From assembly GCA_023129715.1 (NCBI GenBank), contig JAGMBO010000113.1:1-33558 (forward strand): 33,558 nucleotides of DNA, in the 5' to 3' direction. This document shows positions 8,247 to 15,792 of the stretch, in pieces. The notes under the pieces are model-generated. The model saw only the letters and a program-made list of their open reading frames with translations, did not search any database and was not told the origin of the DNA. Position 1 is the first letter of the stretch; every line of letters begins with the position of its first letter. The position numbers were made by a program, and so were the translations under genes. This DNA comes from Candidatus Eiseniibacteriota bacterium (GTDB lineage: Bacteria > Eisenbacteria > RBG-16-71-46 > CAIMUX01 > WJJG01).

Positions 8247-8444
8247 ATGAGAACCACACTCAATATCGACGATGCCCTCCTCGAGAAGGCTGCCCGTCTG
8301 ACCGGGGTCAAGGAGAAGACCTCCCTGGTCCGGATGGGATTGCTCGCCCTCATCGCCCGGGAGAGTGCCCGGCGGCTCGCCGAGCTCGGAGGCACCGAGA
8401 AACGCCTGCGTCCCATCCGGCGCCGCCGGCCGAGTGAGTCGTGA
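8247..8444 (+). CDS. vapB: VapB-type antitoxin
   Basis: The product has 65 aa. 'MRTTLNIDDALLEKAARLTGVKEKTSLVRMGL' is the ribbon-helix-helix start of the type II VapB family (DUF2191-like). The basic, disordered tail 'KRLRPIRRRRPSES' follows. It should bind DNA and neutralise the toxin encoded next. The ATG at 8241 (adding Met-His) is an alternative start. The stop overlaps the vapC start by 4 nt (GTGA), implying translational coupling. The promoter layout points to a leaderless transcript. Confidence 0.88.
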   Translation: MRTTLNIDDALLEKAARLTGVKEKTSLVRMGLLALIARESARRLAELGGTEKRLRPIRRRRPSES

Positions 8445-8803
8445 TAATCCTGGTCGACACCTCCGTCTGGGTCGAGCACCTGCGCAAGGGGAGCCCAAGA
8501 CTTCAAGAGCTTCTGGAGGCCGACGAAGTTCTCTGTCATCCGATGGTGATCGGCGAGTTGGCCTGCGGGAGGATCCGACAGCGTGAGGAGATCCTCACCC
8601 TCCTGCGGACTCTTCCGCAGGCGGAGGAGTCGGAGTTCTCGGAAGTGCTTCATTTCCTCGAGAGCGAGAAGCTCTACGGCCGCGGGCTCGGCTGGATCGA
8701 TGTCAACCTGCTAGCTTCCGCCTTGATCTCCCATTGTGGTTTCTGGACCCTGGACCGCCGGCTTCGCCAGGCGGGGAGATCACTCTCGGTAGCCCCGCGC
8801 TGA
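8441..8803 (+). CDS. vapC: VapC-type PIN-domain ribonuclease toxin
   Basis: The product has 120 aa, beginning at GTG 8441 inside the vapB stop. The PIN-domain acidic residues are all visible: Asp6 in 'ILVDTSVWVEHL', Glu39 in 'VIGELACGRI', Asp87 in 'WIDVNLLASA' and Asp105 in 'FWTLDRRL'. PIN toxins are Mg2+-dependent endoribonucleases that cut tRNA or rRNA. The gene appears intact and full length for the family. Its target cannot be read from sequence. Confidence 0.92.
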   Translation: MIILVDTSVWVEHLRKGSPRLQELLEADEVLCHPMVIGELACGRIRQREEILTLLRTLPQAEESEFSEVLHFLESEKLYGRGLGWIDVNLLASALISHCGFWTLDRRLRQAGRSLSVAPR

Positions 8804-8919
8804 GCAAGGAGACGCATCTGAACAAGGAGAAGCAACTGGACAAGGGGAGACAGCGGTTGGCCAAAGAGCAGCCGATCACGCGGGGTTCGGATCTGGTTCA
8901 CGAGTTGCTTGCCGCGCTT

Positions 8920-8936
8920 CCGGGGGGAATCCCCGG
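8920..8936. terminator. Possible bidirectional stem-loop between convergent genes
   Basis: CCGGGG (8920-8925), a 5-nt loop and CCCCGG (8931-8936) form a perfect 6-bp stem. It lies between the convergent vapC and DUF4143 ATPase genes. No T tract follows on either strand, so terminator function is only suggested by position. Confidence 0.3.
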
Positions 8937-8947
8937 CGGAGCAGGCG

Positions 8948-10096
8948 TCAGCCGAGGAGATCGGCGGCGGGTAGGACCTCCACGGATTGGGCTGGCTGGA
9001 AACGTCTCGTACCCGCATAGACGACGACGCCCCTGTCGATCACCTGCTCGACTACCGCCTGGGCGAGTGTCGACCAGGCGCGTTTGCTCACCGAGAGCGA
9101 CGACTTGAACTCGTAGCCCACGCGCTCCGGACCACGCTTCAGCACGAGGTCGATCTCTGCGCCCGCGTGGGTGCGGTAGTGGTAGCACTCCACTGCGGGA
9201 TCGGCAAGCTGCTCGCGGGTAATGAGCTGCTCGGTCATCAGCCCCTCCCAGCTCCGTCCGCAGTAGGGCGACCCGAGGAGGGCGCGTTCGGAGTCGATGC
9301 CCAACAGGTGGTGCAGCACTCCGCAGTCGCGTAGGTAGAGCTTGGGGGACTTGACCAATCGCTTGCCCACGTTGGGGAAGTAGGGCGGCAGGCGCCGGAT
9401 TATGAAATGCGCCTCGAGCACGTCCAGATGTTCGCGCACCGTGTGATAGGAAACCCCCAGCGCCCGGGCGAGCTCCGAGAGGTTCAACAGGCCGCCATGG
9501 CGGTGAGCCACGAGGCCGATCAGCCGCCGCATCTGGACGGGGGAGATTCCGGCCCTTTGGCGCGGGATATCGCGCTCGACGAACGTACGCAGGTAGTTCT
9601 CCTGCCACCGGCGCCACTGAGCCGTGCCCGCCGCCAGGCAGGCATCGGGCATCCCCCCGCGCAGCCAGAGTGTATTCAGGGCGATGTCGTGGGCGGCGAC
9701 CTCGGAGAAGAGAAAGGGCGTCAACTCGACAATGCCCACTCGGCCGGCGAGGCTCTCGGACACCTTCTCGAGCAGAAAAGGATTGACCGATCCGAGGAGG
9801 AAGAAACGCCCCACGTGCCGACGGTCTTCGTCGATCAGCGCTCGCAGTACAGGGAACAGATCGGGAAGCGTCTGCGCCTCATCGATGATCAACGGGGCCG
9901 GGAATCGCCGCAGAGCCAGCTCCGGGTCACCATCGAAGACCTGCCGATCGGAGGGCTTTTCCAGGTCGAAGTACTCGCCCGTCAGCATCTCCTTAGCCAG
10001 CGTCGTCTTGCCGCATTGGCGGGGTCCCAGGATGAGGACCGCGGGAAACTGACTCGCCAAATCATGGACGAGTTGGGTGGTTTGTCGACGGATCAT
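8948..10096 (-). CDS. AAA-type ATPase with DUF4143 (first copy)
   Basis: From the ATG at 10096 the product has 382 aa. Walker A is 'GPRQCGKT' (residues 24-31), Walker B 'PLIIDEAQ' (Asp72-Glu73), and a sensor-like 'LLGSVNPFLLEKVSESLAGRVG' follows. The C-terminal half has a winged helix ('LLNLSELARALGVSYHTVREHLDVLEAHFIIRRLPPY'). A PD-(D/E)xK-like core 'AEIDLVLKRGPERVGYEFKSS' comes next. This is the standard ATPase/DUF4143 architecture, common in mobile and TA-rich regions; its function is unproven. The frame opens at 10132, but a promoter at 10104-10132 places the transcript start at the 10096 ATG. A second family member lies at 17772-19160. Confidence 0.88.
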   Translation of the reverse strand: MIRRQTTQLVHDLASQFPAVLILGPRQCGKTTLAKEMLTGEYFDLEKPSDRQVFDGDPELALRRFPAPLIIDEAQTLPDLFPVLRALIDEDRRHVGRFFLLGSVNPFLLEKVSESLAGRVGIVELTPFLFSEVAAHDIALNTLWLRGGMPDACLAAGTAQWRRWQENYLRTFVERDIPRQRAGISPVQMRRLIGLVAHRHGGLLNLSELARALGVSYHTVREHLDVLEAHFIIRRLPPYFPNVGKRLVKSPKLYLRDCGVLHHLLGIDSERALLGSPYCGRSWEGLMTEQLITREQLADPAVECYHYRTHAGAEIDLVLKRGPERVGYEFKSSLSVSKRAWSTLAQAVVEQVIDRGVVVYAGTRRFQPAQSVEVLPAADLLG

Positions 10097-10103
10097 TGAT
10101 TGA

Positions 10104-10132
10104 AAATTAGAACTTTGCATTCTAAATGTCAA
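10104..10132 (-). promoter_or_regulatory. Leaderless-type promoter of the DUF4143 ATPase
   Basis: On the minus strand TTGACA (10132-10127), a 17-bp spacer and TAATTT (10109-10104) precede the ATG at 10096 by 7 nt. No Shine-Dalgarno is present. The -10 is weak by consensus, but the spacing and perfect -35 support it. Confidence 0.5.
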
Positions 10133-10369
10133 GCGTAAACTGTAATCAGAGAGGATAGCGGTTCAGGATCCCAAGATATTGCATGATAAGTAGATGTAGC
10201 TCCAACGGCAGCCCGAGTGCCGCAATCTGGATTGGCATTTGAAGGAATAGCGGTTCGATACCGGATGCCCGGCCCCGCGGCGCTGACACCTGGCCTGACA
10301 CACCCCTGGAGATCCCATAGCTTACCGAGGGCCAAGTGCGCATGCTAAGCGGAGGATCTCGGCACATGG

Positions 10370-10843
10370 TCATTCCCACGGCATGCTGTGCCAATGCACA
10401 TACTCGCTGATTGCGGAGTCGACCATGGAATAGTCAGAGCCCCGATGATCCGTTCGTTCGTAGGGTACCCCGGCATCATCGAAGAGCCGTGCCAGCACGC
10501 CAGACAGTTCAGCGGCAATCTCCTCGGGGTCTCCCCATTCGGCGGCGTTGAAGAGTGAAGCGGCGAGGGTACCTTCCTCCGGTTCGCCGCCGTACTTCTC
10601 GTAGGCGACCCCCGCTGCATACTGAAGCATCGCGGCCACAACGACGGCAACCCGATGGGTTCGGCCGTCGGGAGCCAGGCGCCCGAGCATATCGACCCAG
10701 ACCCGGTAGGTTGGCTTCCCGACGAGGGACTCAAGATCCCCCGCGCGCGCAGGCGGCGTGGCCTTCTTCGTTCCTGATGTCGTTTTCTTGCGAACCTTCG
10801 TGGTCCTCTTCGCTCCCGATGCCGTGCTCTTGTGACTTCTCAT
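10370..10843 (-). CDS. Hypothetical protein with basic N-terminal tail
   Basis: The product has 157 aa from the ATG at 10843 (ATG 10867 is also possible; a G-rich GGGGGAG run precedes 10843). Residues 1-33 are rich in Lys, Arg, Ser and Thr and resemble histone-H1-like tails. The rest, 'LESLVGKPTYRVWVDMLGRLAPDGRTHRVAVVVAAMLQYAAGVAYEKYG', is predicted helical, followed by an acidic segment around 'YGGEPEEGTLAASLF'. I do not recognise the family. It stands alone, 227 nt upstream of and divergent from the HTH/GHKL pair, and may bind nucleic acid via the tail. Confidence 0.6.
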   Translation of the reverse strand: MRSHKSTASGAKRTTKVRKKTTSGTKKATPPARAGDLESLVGKPTYRVWVDMLGRLAPDGRTHRVAVVVAAMLQYAAGVAYEKYGGEPEEGTLAASLFNAAEWGDPEEIAAELSGVLARLFDDAGVPYERTDHRGSDYSMVDSAISEYVHWHSMPWE

Positions 10844-11094
10844 GTCTCCCCCGCCAATCCAATGCATGTTCCACGAGCAGGCTTGAGCGGAGATTGTGCC
10901 CCTTCTCCGGCCACGTGCAAGGGCTGGTCGGCCCCGCCTGACAACAGTCCGTGCTCCGCTCTATGGCGCCACGGCGTGGGTGCGGTACAATGGCGGAATC
11001 GGAGACGCGTGCGACTTCCCTGGCAGATCCAGGGGCCGTCTGATTCCCGGAAGTACGGTGGCATCATGACCCATTCCGAGGGGGGATTGTACGC

Positions 11095-11676
11095 ATGACG
11101 CGCGAGGAACGAAGCGACATGAGCCGCAGCCCTCTGGAGTTGGGCAAGGAGCGCTGCGCGATTGCCTTGCGCAAGGCGCTCGCCGCTACAGGCCGCTACG
11201 CCACGATCCGTGAGGTGGCGACCGCTACGGGAGTCAACTACTCAACGCTCCGCGGCTATTTCCAGGGGCGCCAGCTCCCCAGTGACGAGACTTGGCGCCT
11301 GCTCAGAATGGCCTTGGGAACAGCGAGTTCGGCTCGGCGGCCGTCTGCCGATCAAGCTGCCTCCCCAGCTCGCGCCGAGCGCCGGGGGAGACCAGCGGGA
11401 GGCCAACAGGCCCAGCCGTCTGCTGCGAGCACCCGCAAATCAACCAATGAGCCCTTTGCTCGCGCTCTTGAGATTCGCCAGCAGATCCAGCACCTATCCA
11501 ACCTTCTGGACTTCTTCAAGCGGGGGGCCGCGAGCGACAGGGAGGCCTTGCGACGAGCCATACCGGGGCGCGACATGGGCTATCTGACAAGTCTGCTGCG
11601 CGCGCTCTATGACGAGGACCAGTTCGAGGCGTGGATCTTGTTCAGTGAATACACGATGAACGAGGATGAGCAATGA
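11095..11676 (+). CDS. HTH regulator/adaptor partnered with a GHKL ATPase
   Basis: The product has 193 aa. The start ATG at 11095 is preceded by a GAGGGGGGA ribosome site. 'RYATIREVATATGVNYSTLRGYFQGRQLPSDETWRLLRMALG' (about residues 36-77) is a clear helix-turn-helix of lambda-repressor/XRE type. A disordered Ala/Arg/Gly/Gln linker follows. The C-terminal helical domain (about 125-190) includes 'RALEIRQQIQHLSNLLDFFKRG' and an acidic end. The stop overlaps the next gene's start by 4 nt (ATGA), so the two products are probably made together. No exact family is recognised. Confidence 0.75.
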   Translation: MTREERSDMSRSPLELGKERCAIALRKALAATGRYATIREVATATGVNYSTLRGYFQGRQLPSDETWRLLRMALGTASSARRPSADQAASPARAERRGRPAGGQQAQPSAASTRKSTNEPFARALEIRQQIQHLSNLLDFFKRGAASDREALRRAIPGRDMGYLTSLLRALYDEDQFEAWILFSEYTMNEDEQ

Positions 11677-13370
11677 AGGAACTTGCGATCGGAGATGCCA
11701 AGAACGCCATCTTGATCATCCAGCAGTCGCAAGCAGATCCGCAGAAGGCTCTCGCAGAGCTGGTGGAGAACAGCATCGATGCGGGGGCGAGGCGCATCCG
11801 CATCATCCGGCGCAAGCGCGGGGGCACCGTCGAGCTCATCATCGAGGATGACGGCGAGGGAGTGAAGCCGGGTCCTGACGGAACCCCTGACTTCGAGAGG
11901 ATCGCATGCGGGATTTGTGATTCCTTCAAGCGGCAGCTGGACGCATCCGAGCGACAGAACATCCAGGGTGAGTATGCGATCGGGATGCTCGGCTTTGCGG
12001 CCATCGGCAGCGAACTCGAACTCGTCTCGCGGACGAGTGCCTCGCAGACGCGCGGCATGCGACTCTGGTCGGGCTCCGTCCAGTATGAGACCTTCACGCC
12101 CCGGAGAGAGCTGACCGCCCATGGCACGCGGGCGGTCGTGAAGAAGGTGCATAAGGAGATTCGCAATCGTCTGACCGCAGAGAAGCTGTCCCGGTATCTC
12201 GGGACAGAGCTCCGGGATCGCATCCGGGCAACCAAAGTCCACGTGCGTATCGAGGACAAGCTGGCGAAGGGAAAGACAGTCGACGTATCGCCGCGGGAGT
12301 TCGAGGGAGAAAAACTTACGGGAATCGGTCCCGTTCAGGCAGCAGGCAGCAAGGTGAGATTCGAGCTCTACGTGACCGCTGAGCGTCGTGATGGCCGTGT
12401 GGGTGTCGCCCGTAGAGGGACGCGACTGGTCGATGATGTTTGTCAGCTCGAGGAACTGAACCACGAGCCCTGGGATACGGGCCAGATTCAGGGCCTGATC
12501 CATTTCGACTTGCTGGCAACGGCGCCGGCATCGCGCAAGGGGATCATCCCGGATGCGAGACTCCGAGAGTTCATGAACGCAGTGCGCTACATTGAGGGGT
12601 CGGTGAGCGCTCGTCTGAAGCAGATCGAGAAGGACACGGAGGAAGACCTCGGACGCAGAATGCGGCGGCAGATCCAGGAGGCGTTCGCTTCGGTTCTGGA
12701 TGAACTCACCGAGGAGTATAGCTGGTTCGATGGCGCGAAGGGAGGACCGCTGCCTGGAAGTCGGGGTGGGGGGCCCACCAGGCGGCGAGAAGTGCGTCTG
12801 TCTCGAGGGCCGCTGGCATCCGTTGAGATTGTGCCCAAGCTGGCCCAGCTCGCCCCGGGCGAGGCGAAGCGCTTCACGGCGCGTCCGCTCGATCCCACGG
12901 GGGCCCTCATCCCAACCAAGGTATCGTTCGAGTGGAGGCTGGCGAGCCCCCTGGCGGCGCTAACCACTGATGGTCCCGTGGCCGCGATCAACGCCGGTAG
13001 CGAAGAGGGCGAGGGCGGGCTCTCGGTGACGGCGCGACATGGATCGGCGTCGGCAACGGCAAGCGCCCGCTTTCTCATTCTTCGGATCAAGAAGGTTGCC
13101 CGGGGGCGTGAGCTCCCGTTTCTGGAATACACACACCGCCCCGCGGAGACCTGGCGTTCTCGATGGGTTGCATCCAGGAGTGTGATCGAAGTCAACACCG
13201 GGCATCCCAACTACCTGACGGCGAAGAGGCGCACGCACAAGGGCGTCGTGCGCTACGTCTCCCTCCTGGTGGCGAAGGAGCTTGTGCTACACAACTTCTC
13301 GGGTGTTCAACAGACACTCTTGCTCGAGCGCATGGTGGAGATCATCAGCGCCTTGCAGCAGAAGCTGTGA
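11673..13370 (+). CDS. GHKL (HSP90/MutL/MORC-type) ATPase of unknown role
   Basis: The product has 565 aa. The Bergerat ATP-binding fold is visible: N box 'AELVENSIDAGA' (residues 28-39, with catalytic Glu32 and Asn33), G1 box 'DDGEG' (59-63), and G2 region 'GEYAIGMLGFAAIG' (about 104-117). A middle domain with 'HGTRAVVKKVHKEIRNRL' and 'VARRGTRLVDDV' follows, resembling the S5-like transducer of this class. A Gly/Arg linker and a beta-sandwich-like segment (about 385-465) come next. The unusual C-terminus includes 'VIEVNTGHPNYLTAKRRTHK'. It has no histidine-kinase dimerisation box. Translationally coupled to the HTH gene upstream. The setting among TA and BREX-like genes suggests a defence role, which is inference. 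Confidence 0.82.
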   Translation: MKELAIGDAKNAILIIQQSQADPQKALAELVENSIDAGARRIRIIRRKRGGTVELIIEDDGEGVKPGPDGTPDFERIACGICDSFKRQLDASERQNIQGEYAIGMLGFAAIGSELELVSRTSASQTRGMRLWSGSVQYETFTPRRELTAHGTRAVVKKVHKEIRNRLTAEKLSRYLGTELRDRIRATKVHVRIEDKLAKGKTVDVSPREFEGEKLTGIGPVQAAGSKVRFELYVTAERRDGRVGVARRGTRLVDDVCQLEELNHEPWDTGQIQGLIHFDLLATAPASRKGIIPDARLREFMNAVRYIEGSVSARLKQIEKDTEEDLGRRMRRQIQEAFASVLDELTEEYSWFDGAKGGPLPGSRGGGPTRRREVRLSRGPLASVEIVPKLAQLAPGEAKRFTARPLDPTGALIPTKVSFEWRLASPLAALTTDGPVAAINAGSEEGEGGLSVTARHGSASATASARFLILRIKKVARGRELPFLEYTHRPAETWRSRWVASRSVIEVNTGHPNYLTAKRRTHKGVVRYVSLLVAKELVLHNFSGVQQTLLLERMVEIISALQQKL

Positions 13371-13460
13371 TTGGCACCGGATTCGCTACCCCGCTAGAGG
13401 AACGCGAGAGAGGACCAGCAGGTGCTTGCTGGTTCCGATCGGCTCGTGCACGAGGGCTAT
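13370..13460. repeat. Copy B of the dispersed ~92-bp repeat upstream of the HigBA module
   Basis: It begins on the last base of the GHKL ATPase stop codon. It matches 8069-8160 as described for copy A (38/47, then 15/20). It lies 172 nt before the start of the truncated higB gene. Confidence 0.7.
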
Positions 13461-13508
13461 CCACGAAGGTGGCTGATCTGCGGACGCGAAGCGAGCCCCA
13501 GAACGCGA

Positions 13509-13537
13509 TTGACGACACTGCGCCACTGGCGTATGCT
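13509..13537 (+). promoter_or_regulatory. Promoter of the higB remnant/higA module
   Basis: TTGACG (13509-13514), 17-bp spacer and TATGCT (13532-13537) precede the ATG at 13542 by only 4 nt. There is no Shine-Dalgarno. The layout matches the leaderless promoters of the other TA-like genes in the window. Confidence 0.55.
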
Positions 13538-13541
13538 ACCC

Positions 13542-13661
13542 ATGAGATTCGTAGAGACCACCACGTTCACCCGAGCTGTCCGGGCGCTGATCAGCGACGA
13601 GGACTGCCGAGCGCTGCAGTCCGGCATCCTGAGCCGCTTGGTCCGCAAGGAGCTTCAGTGA
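13542..13661 (+). pseudogene. HigB/RelE-type toxin with internal deletion
   Basis: The frame codes for only 39 aa. The first ~28 residues, 'MRFVETTTFTRAVRALISDE' then 'DCRALQ', match the start of RelE/HigB toxins of the NadS-linked type, normally about 105-120 aa. The last residues 'LSRLVRKELQ' resemble the usual C-terminal helix of the same family ('L-RLV--EL'). The central beta-sheet with the catalytic and RNA-binding residues is absent, without a frameshift. The stop overlaps the antitoxin GTG, as in intact pairs. I infer an in-frame internal deletion that inactivated the toxin. Confidence 0.65.
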
Positions 13662-13948
13662 AGCAGCGCGATTTCAACAAGCTCGCGGCGAGTGTGAAGC
13701 AAGCCGGCAGAATCCGCCGTGGCGAGGCGAAGCCCTCTCGGGCCTTTGTCTTTAGGCCTGCCGATATCAGGGGCATTCGATTGAAGCTGGGCAAGTCGCA
13801 GCCCGAGTTTGCTCTGATGATCGGCGTGAGCGTGGCGACGCTGCGCAACTGGGAGCAGGGTCGCCGGACCCCAGAGGGCCCGGCAATGGCCCTGCTGAAG
13901 GTCGCGGCCAAGAACCCGAAGGCCGTTGCCGCTGCCTTGAGCAAGTAG
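13658..13948 (+). CDS. HigA/NadS-type HTH antitoxin
   Basis: The product has 96 aa from the GTG at 13658, with AAGGAG 6 nt upstream. 'IRGIRLKLGKSQPEFALMIGVSVATLRNWEQGRRTPEGPAMALLKVAAKNP' is a full XRE-type HTH found in antitoxins of the HigA/NadS group (toxin gene first, antitoxin second). It should repress the shared promoter and would have neutralised the toxin. With the upstream toxin core deleted, it is an orphan antitoxin, perhaps kept as a regulator. Confidence 0.88.
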   Translation: MKQRDFNKLAASVKQAGRIRRGEAKPSRAFVFRPADIRGIRLKLGKSQPEFALMIGVSVATLRNWEQGRRTPEGPAMALLKVAAKNPKAVAAALSK

Positions 13949-13974
13949 TTACCCGACTGCACCGGCGAACCAGG

Positions 13975-13991
13975 GGCATCCGCCAGATGCC
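13975..13991. terminator. Possible stem-loop between convergent higA and abiEii
   Basis: GGCATC (13975-13980), 5-nt loop and GATGCC (13986-13991) pair perfectly; short G and C runs just outside may extend the stem. No T tract follows. Position between convergent genes is the main support. Confidence 0.25.
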
Positions 13992-14071
13992 GAGCCCCGG
14001 CACGTCCCCGGCACCCAGGCGGCGGTCGTGACAGCCTCAGTCCTCCGAAGATCCCGGCACGGCCAGGATGC

Positions 14072-14950
14072 CTACACCAGATGCCTGGCCACTCCAGCCA
14101 CCAGGCCGATGGCGCAATCGAGATCGAACTCGCGAAGGTCGCGATCACGAATGACCGGCCGCAGTCGAGTGTCGAGCTGCTTGTGAAGGGCTGCGAGGCG
14201 TCCGTGACTGAGATCCACAGGCGGGTTGCCCGGGATGGCGAGTTTCTGGCGCACCATTTGGATGAGGGCCCCATCGCTCGGGTCGAGGCCAAGATGCACG
14301 ACGGCGTAGTGCAGGTCGTAGAAGTCGCGGATGGCCACATCCCGGCGGGACAGGGCAGCGCGGAGCTTCTCGGCCATCGCCTCCGCCAGCGAGATGCAGG
14401 TGAAAGGGATATCAGGCAGCATCGGCTGGCCACGGAATGGATCGAGAAGGATCGTTTTGGCCAGCCCCTGGCTTGCCGGAGTCAGGAGTGGTTCGCGCAG
14501 ACTCACTTCAATCAGAATGCTCTCCGGCTCGTCTGTGGCCGGTGATGTGTAGCGCAAGGAACCGATGTACTGCGTTGAGTTGCTCGAACCCGTCAGCCGC
14601 CGCGCGACTCCGAACTCCGGCAGGTGGTCGGCAACGGAAGCGATGGCGTCCTTGACGACTGCGACCGACTGGCGGCGCTGAGCCCGGCCAGCGGTGACAG
14701 CCAGCGGGATGGTGAAGTCCAGATCCTCGCTCAGACGATAGAAACCGCCATGCACCTTGGCGAGGCACGTACCGCCCTTGAAGACAAGATCTTCGCCGGC
14801 GCTGCGGGCCAGATACTCCAGCAGGACCGTGCAGAAGTAGTCTTTCTCGATCAACCGTGCCGAGAAGCCGGTCTGCGCGGCGGTAAATCTCGTCGCCTCG
14901 CGGAAGAGGGCAAGGTCGTCATGCAGCCGGAGTGATGTTGGGTCAGTCAT
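14072..14950 (-). CDS. abiEii: AbiEii-type nucleotidyltransferase toxin (type IV TA, first pair)
   Basis: The product has 292 aa. Motifs of the DUF1814/AbiEii family are present: 'FKGGTCLAK' (57-65), 'LSEDLDF' (73-79), and the downstream 'KLRAALSRRDVAIRDFYDLHYAV' with the K-x-R and RD-FYDL elements. Family members are GTP-binding nucleotidyltransferases that cause reversible growth arrest during phage infection, with no direct contact to the antitoxin. The start overlaps the end of the AbiEi gene by 8 nt. The gene looks complete. Confidence 0.9.
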   Translation of the reverse strand: MTDPTSLRLHDDLALFREATRFTAAQTGFSARLIEKDYFCTVLLEYLARSAGEDLVFKGGTCLAKVHGGFYRLSEDLDFTIPLAVTAGRAQRRQSVAVVKDAIASVADHLPEFGVARRLTGSSNSTQYIGSLRYTSPATDEPESILIEVSLREPLLTPASQGLAKTILLDPFRGQPMLPDIPFTCISLAEAMAEKLRAALSRRDVAIRDFYDLHYAVVHLGLDPSDGALIQMVRQKLAIPGNPPVDLSHGRLAALHKQLDTRLRPVIRDRDLREFDLDCAIGLVAGVARHLV

Positions 14951-15737
14951 TGCGGACCACTCCCCACCGCGTGATAAGGCGGCCCCGTTTGGGGCGGCCG
15001 GGCACCAGAGGGATCTGGCTGGTGGAGGATCTGAGCGCCCGTTCGAGCTTTCGAAGCAACGCTCTTCCCACGCCGAGTTCCTCCAGGATCACACCAATGC
15101 GGCGAGTGGTGCCCTGATTGCCGTACCGGAGGGTGCTGGTGACCAGTTCGGCGCCTTGGACGCGGGCGCCTCTCAGGTCGCCACGAATCCAGTCGTAGGC
15201 GCGCGGCAAGGTGTCGAACCGCGACCAGTCATAGACGGCGTCCATGAGTGTCCGAGCGCGGCAGGAATAAACGAGCGTCCGACCGGCAGGTGGGCGCACG
15301 GTCTCGGTGTCACCGAGGCGCGTCGGGGCGACCTTGATCAGCGCGAGCGCAACTTGGCCAACCGTCCGTTCGCCGGAGATCTGGTCGTTGTAGGCATAAA
15401 CGCGCGAGGGAATCTGCTCGTCGTAGCCGTATCGCTGGAATGCGTTGGGGCCGGTGATCTGGTAGCGAGCCTGCTTGTCGTCCATCAGTGCGTTGAGGGC
15501 GGTGGCTTCGTCCGGCGTCCATACGCCACCTACCGGCAGCCTGGGCGGGACGAGGTAAAGCCCCCGCCGCACTTGGGCAATCAGACCACGGCGAACCATG
15601 CGGCTCAGCAGATCCTGCTCCTGCTTCGGGGTAATCCCCAGCGGATCGCGCAGGGCCCCGCTCCGCAAGAGGCTCAAGCCCCGCATCTGTGCGTAGGCCA
15701 GGAGGGCCGATTCGTACTTCCCGAGGTTGTTTGCCAT
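14943..15737 (-). CDS. abiEi: AbiEi-type antitoxin/autorepressor (first pair)
   Basis: The product has 264 aa. The N-terminal winged helix runs 'YESALLAYAQMRGLSLLRSGALRDPLGITPKQEQDLLSRMVRRGLIAQVRRGLYLVPPRL', the standard AbiEi regulator opening that ends in 'GLY-V'. The AbiEi C-terminal domain follows ('SCRARTLMDAVYDWSRFDTLPRAYDWIRG'). Known AbiEi proteins bind inverted repeats in their own promoter and antagonise AbiEii indirectly. A perfect inverted repeat covers the promoter here (15744-15792). The transcript start should fall at the ATG. Confidence 0.88.
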   Translation of the reverse strand: MANNLGKYESALLAYAQMRGLSLLRSGALRDPLGITPKQEQDLLSRMVRRGLIAQVRRGLYLVPPRLPVGGVWTPDEATALNALMDDKQARYQITGPNAFQRYGYDEQIPSRVYAYNDQISGERTVGQVALALIKVAPTRLGDTETVRPPAGRTLVYSCRARTLMDAVYDWSRFDTLPRAYDWIRGDLRGARVQGAELVTSTLRYGNQGTTRRIGVILEELGVGRALLRKLERALRSSTSQIPLVPGRPKRGRLITRWGVVRND

Positions 15738-15743
15738 GGCAGT

Positions 15744-15792
15744 ATTCTATTTCCCCCAACTCGCGTGTCAAGCGAGTTGGGGGAAATAGAAT
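15744..15792 (-). promoter_or_regulatory. abiE promoter inside a perfect 21-bp inverted-repeat operator
   Basis: Bases 15744-15764 and 15772-15792 are perfect reverse complements (21 bp each) around a 7-nt centre. On the minus strand the centre holds the -35 TTGACA (15771-15766) and the left arm holds the -10 TAGAAT (15749-15744), spacer 16 bp. The abiEi ATG (15737) lies 6 nt past the -10. AbiEi regulators are known to bind long inverted repeats in their promoter, so this is the likely autorepression site. Confidence 0.82.

Noticed and set aside
8804-8947. Frame after vapC reading 'LAKEQPITRGSDLVHELL'
   Set aside because: Only a short coding-like run without start or family; overlaps a convergent stem-loop region.
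13370-13416. tRNA-like T-loop string in the dispersed repeat ('tagcgaatccggtgcc' on the minus strand)
   Set aside because: No acceptor or anticodon arms can be drawn around it.
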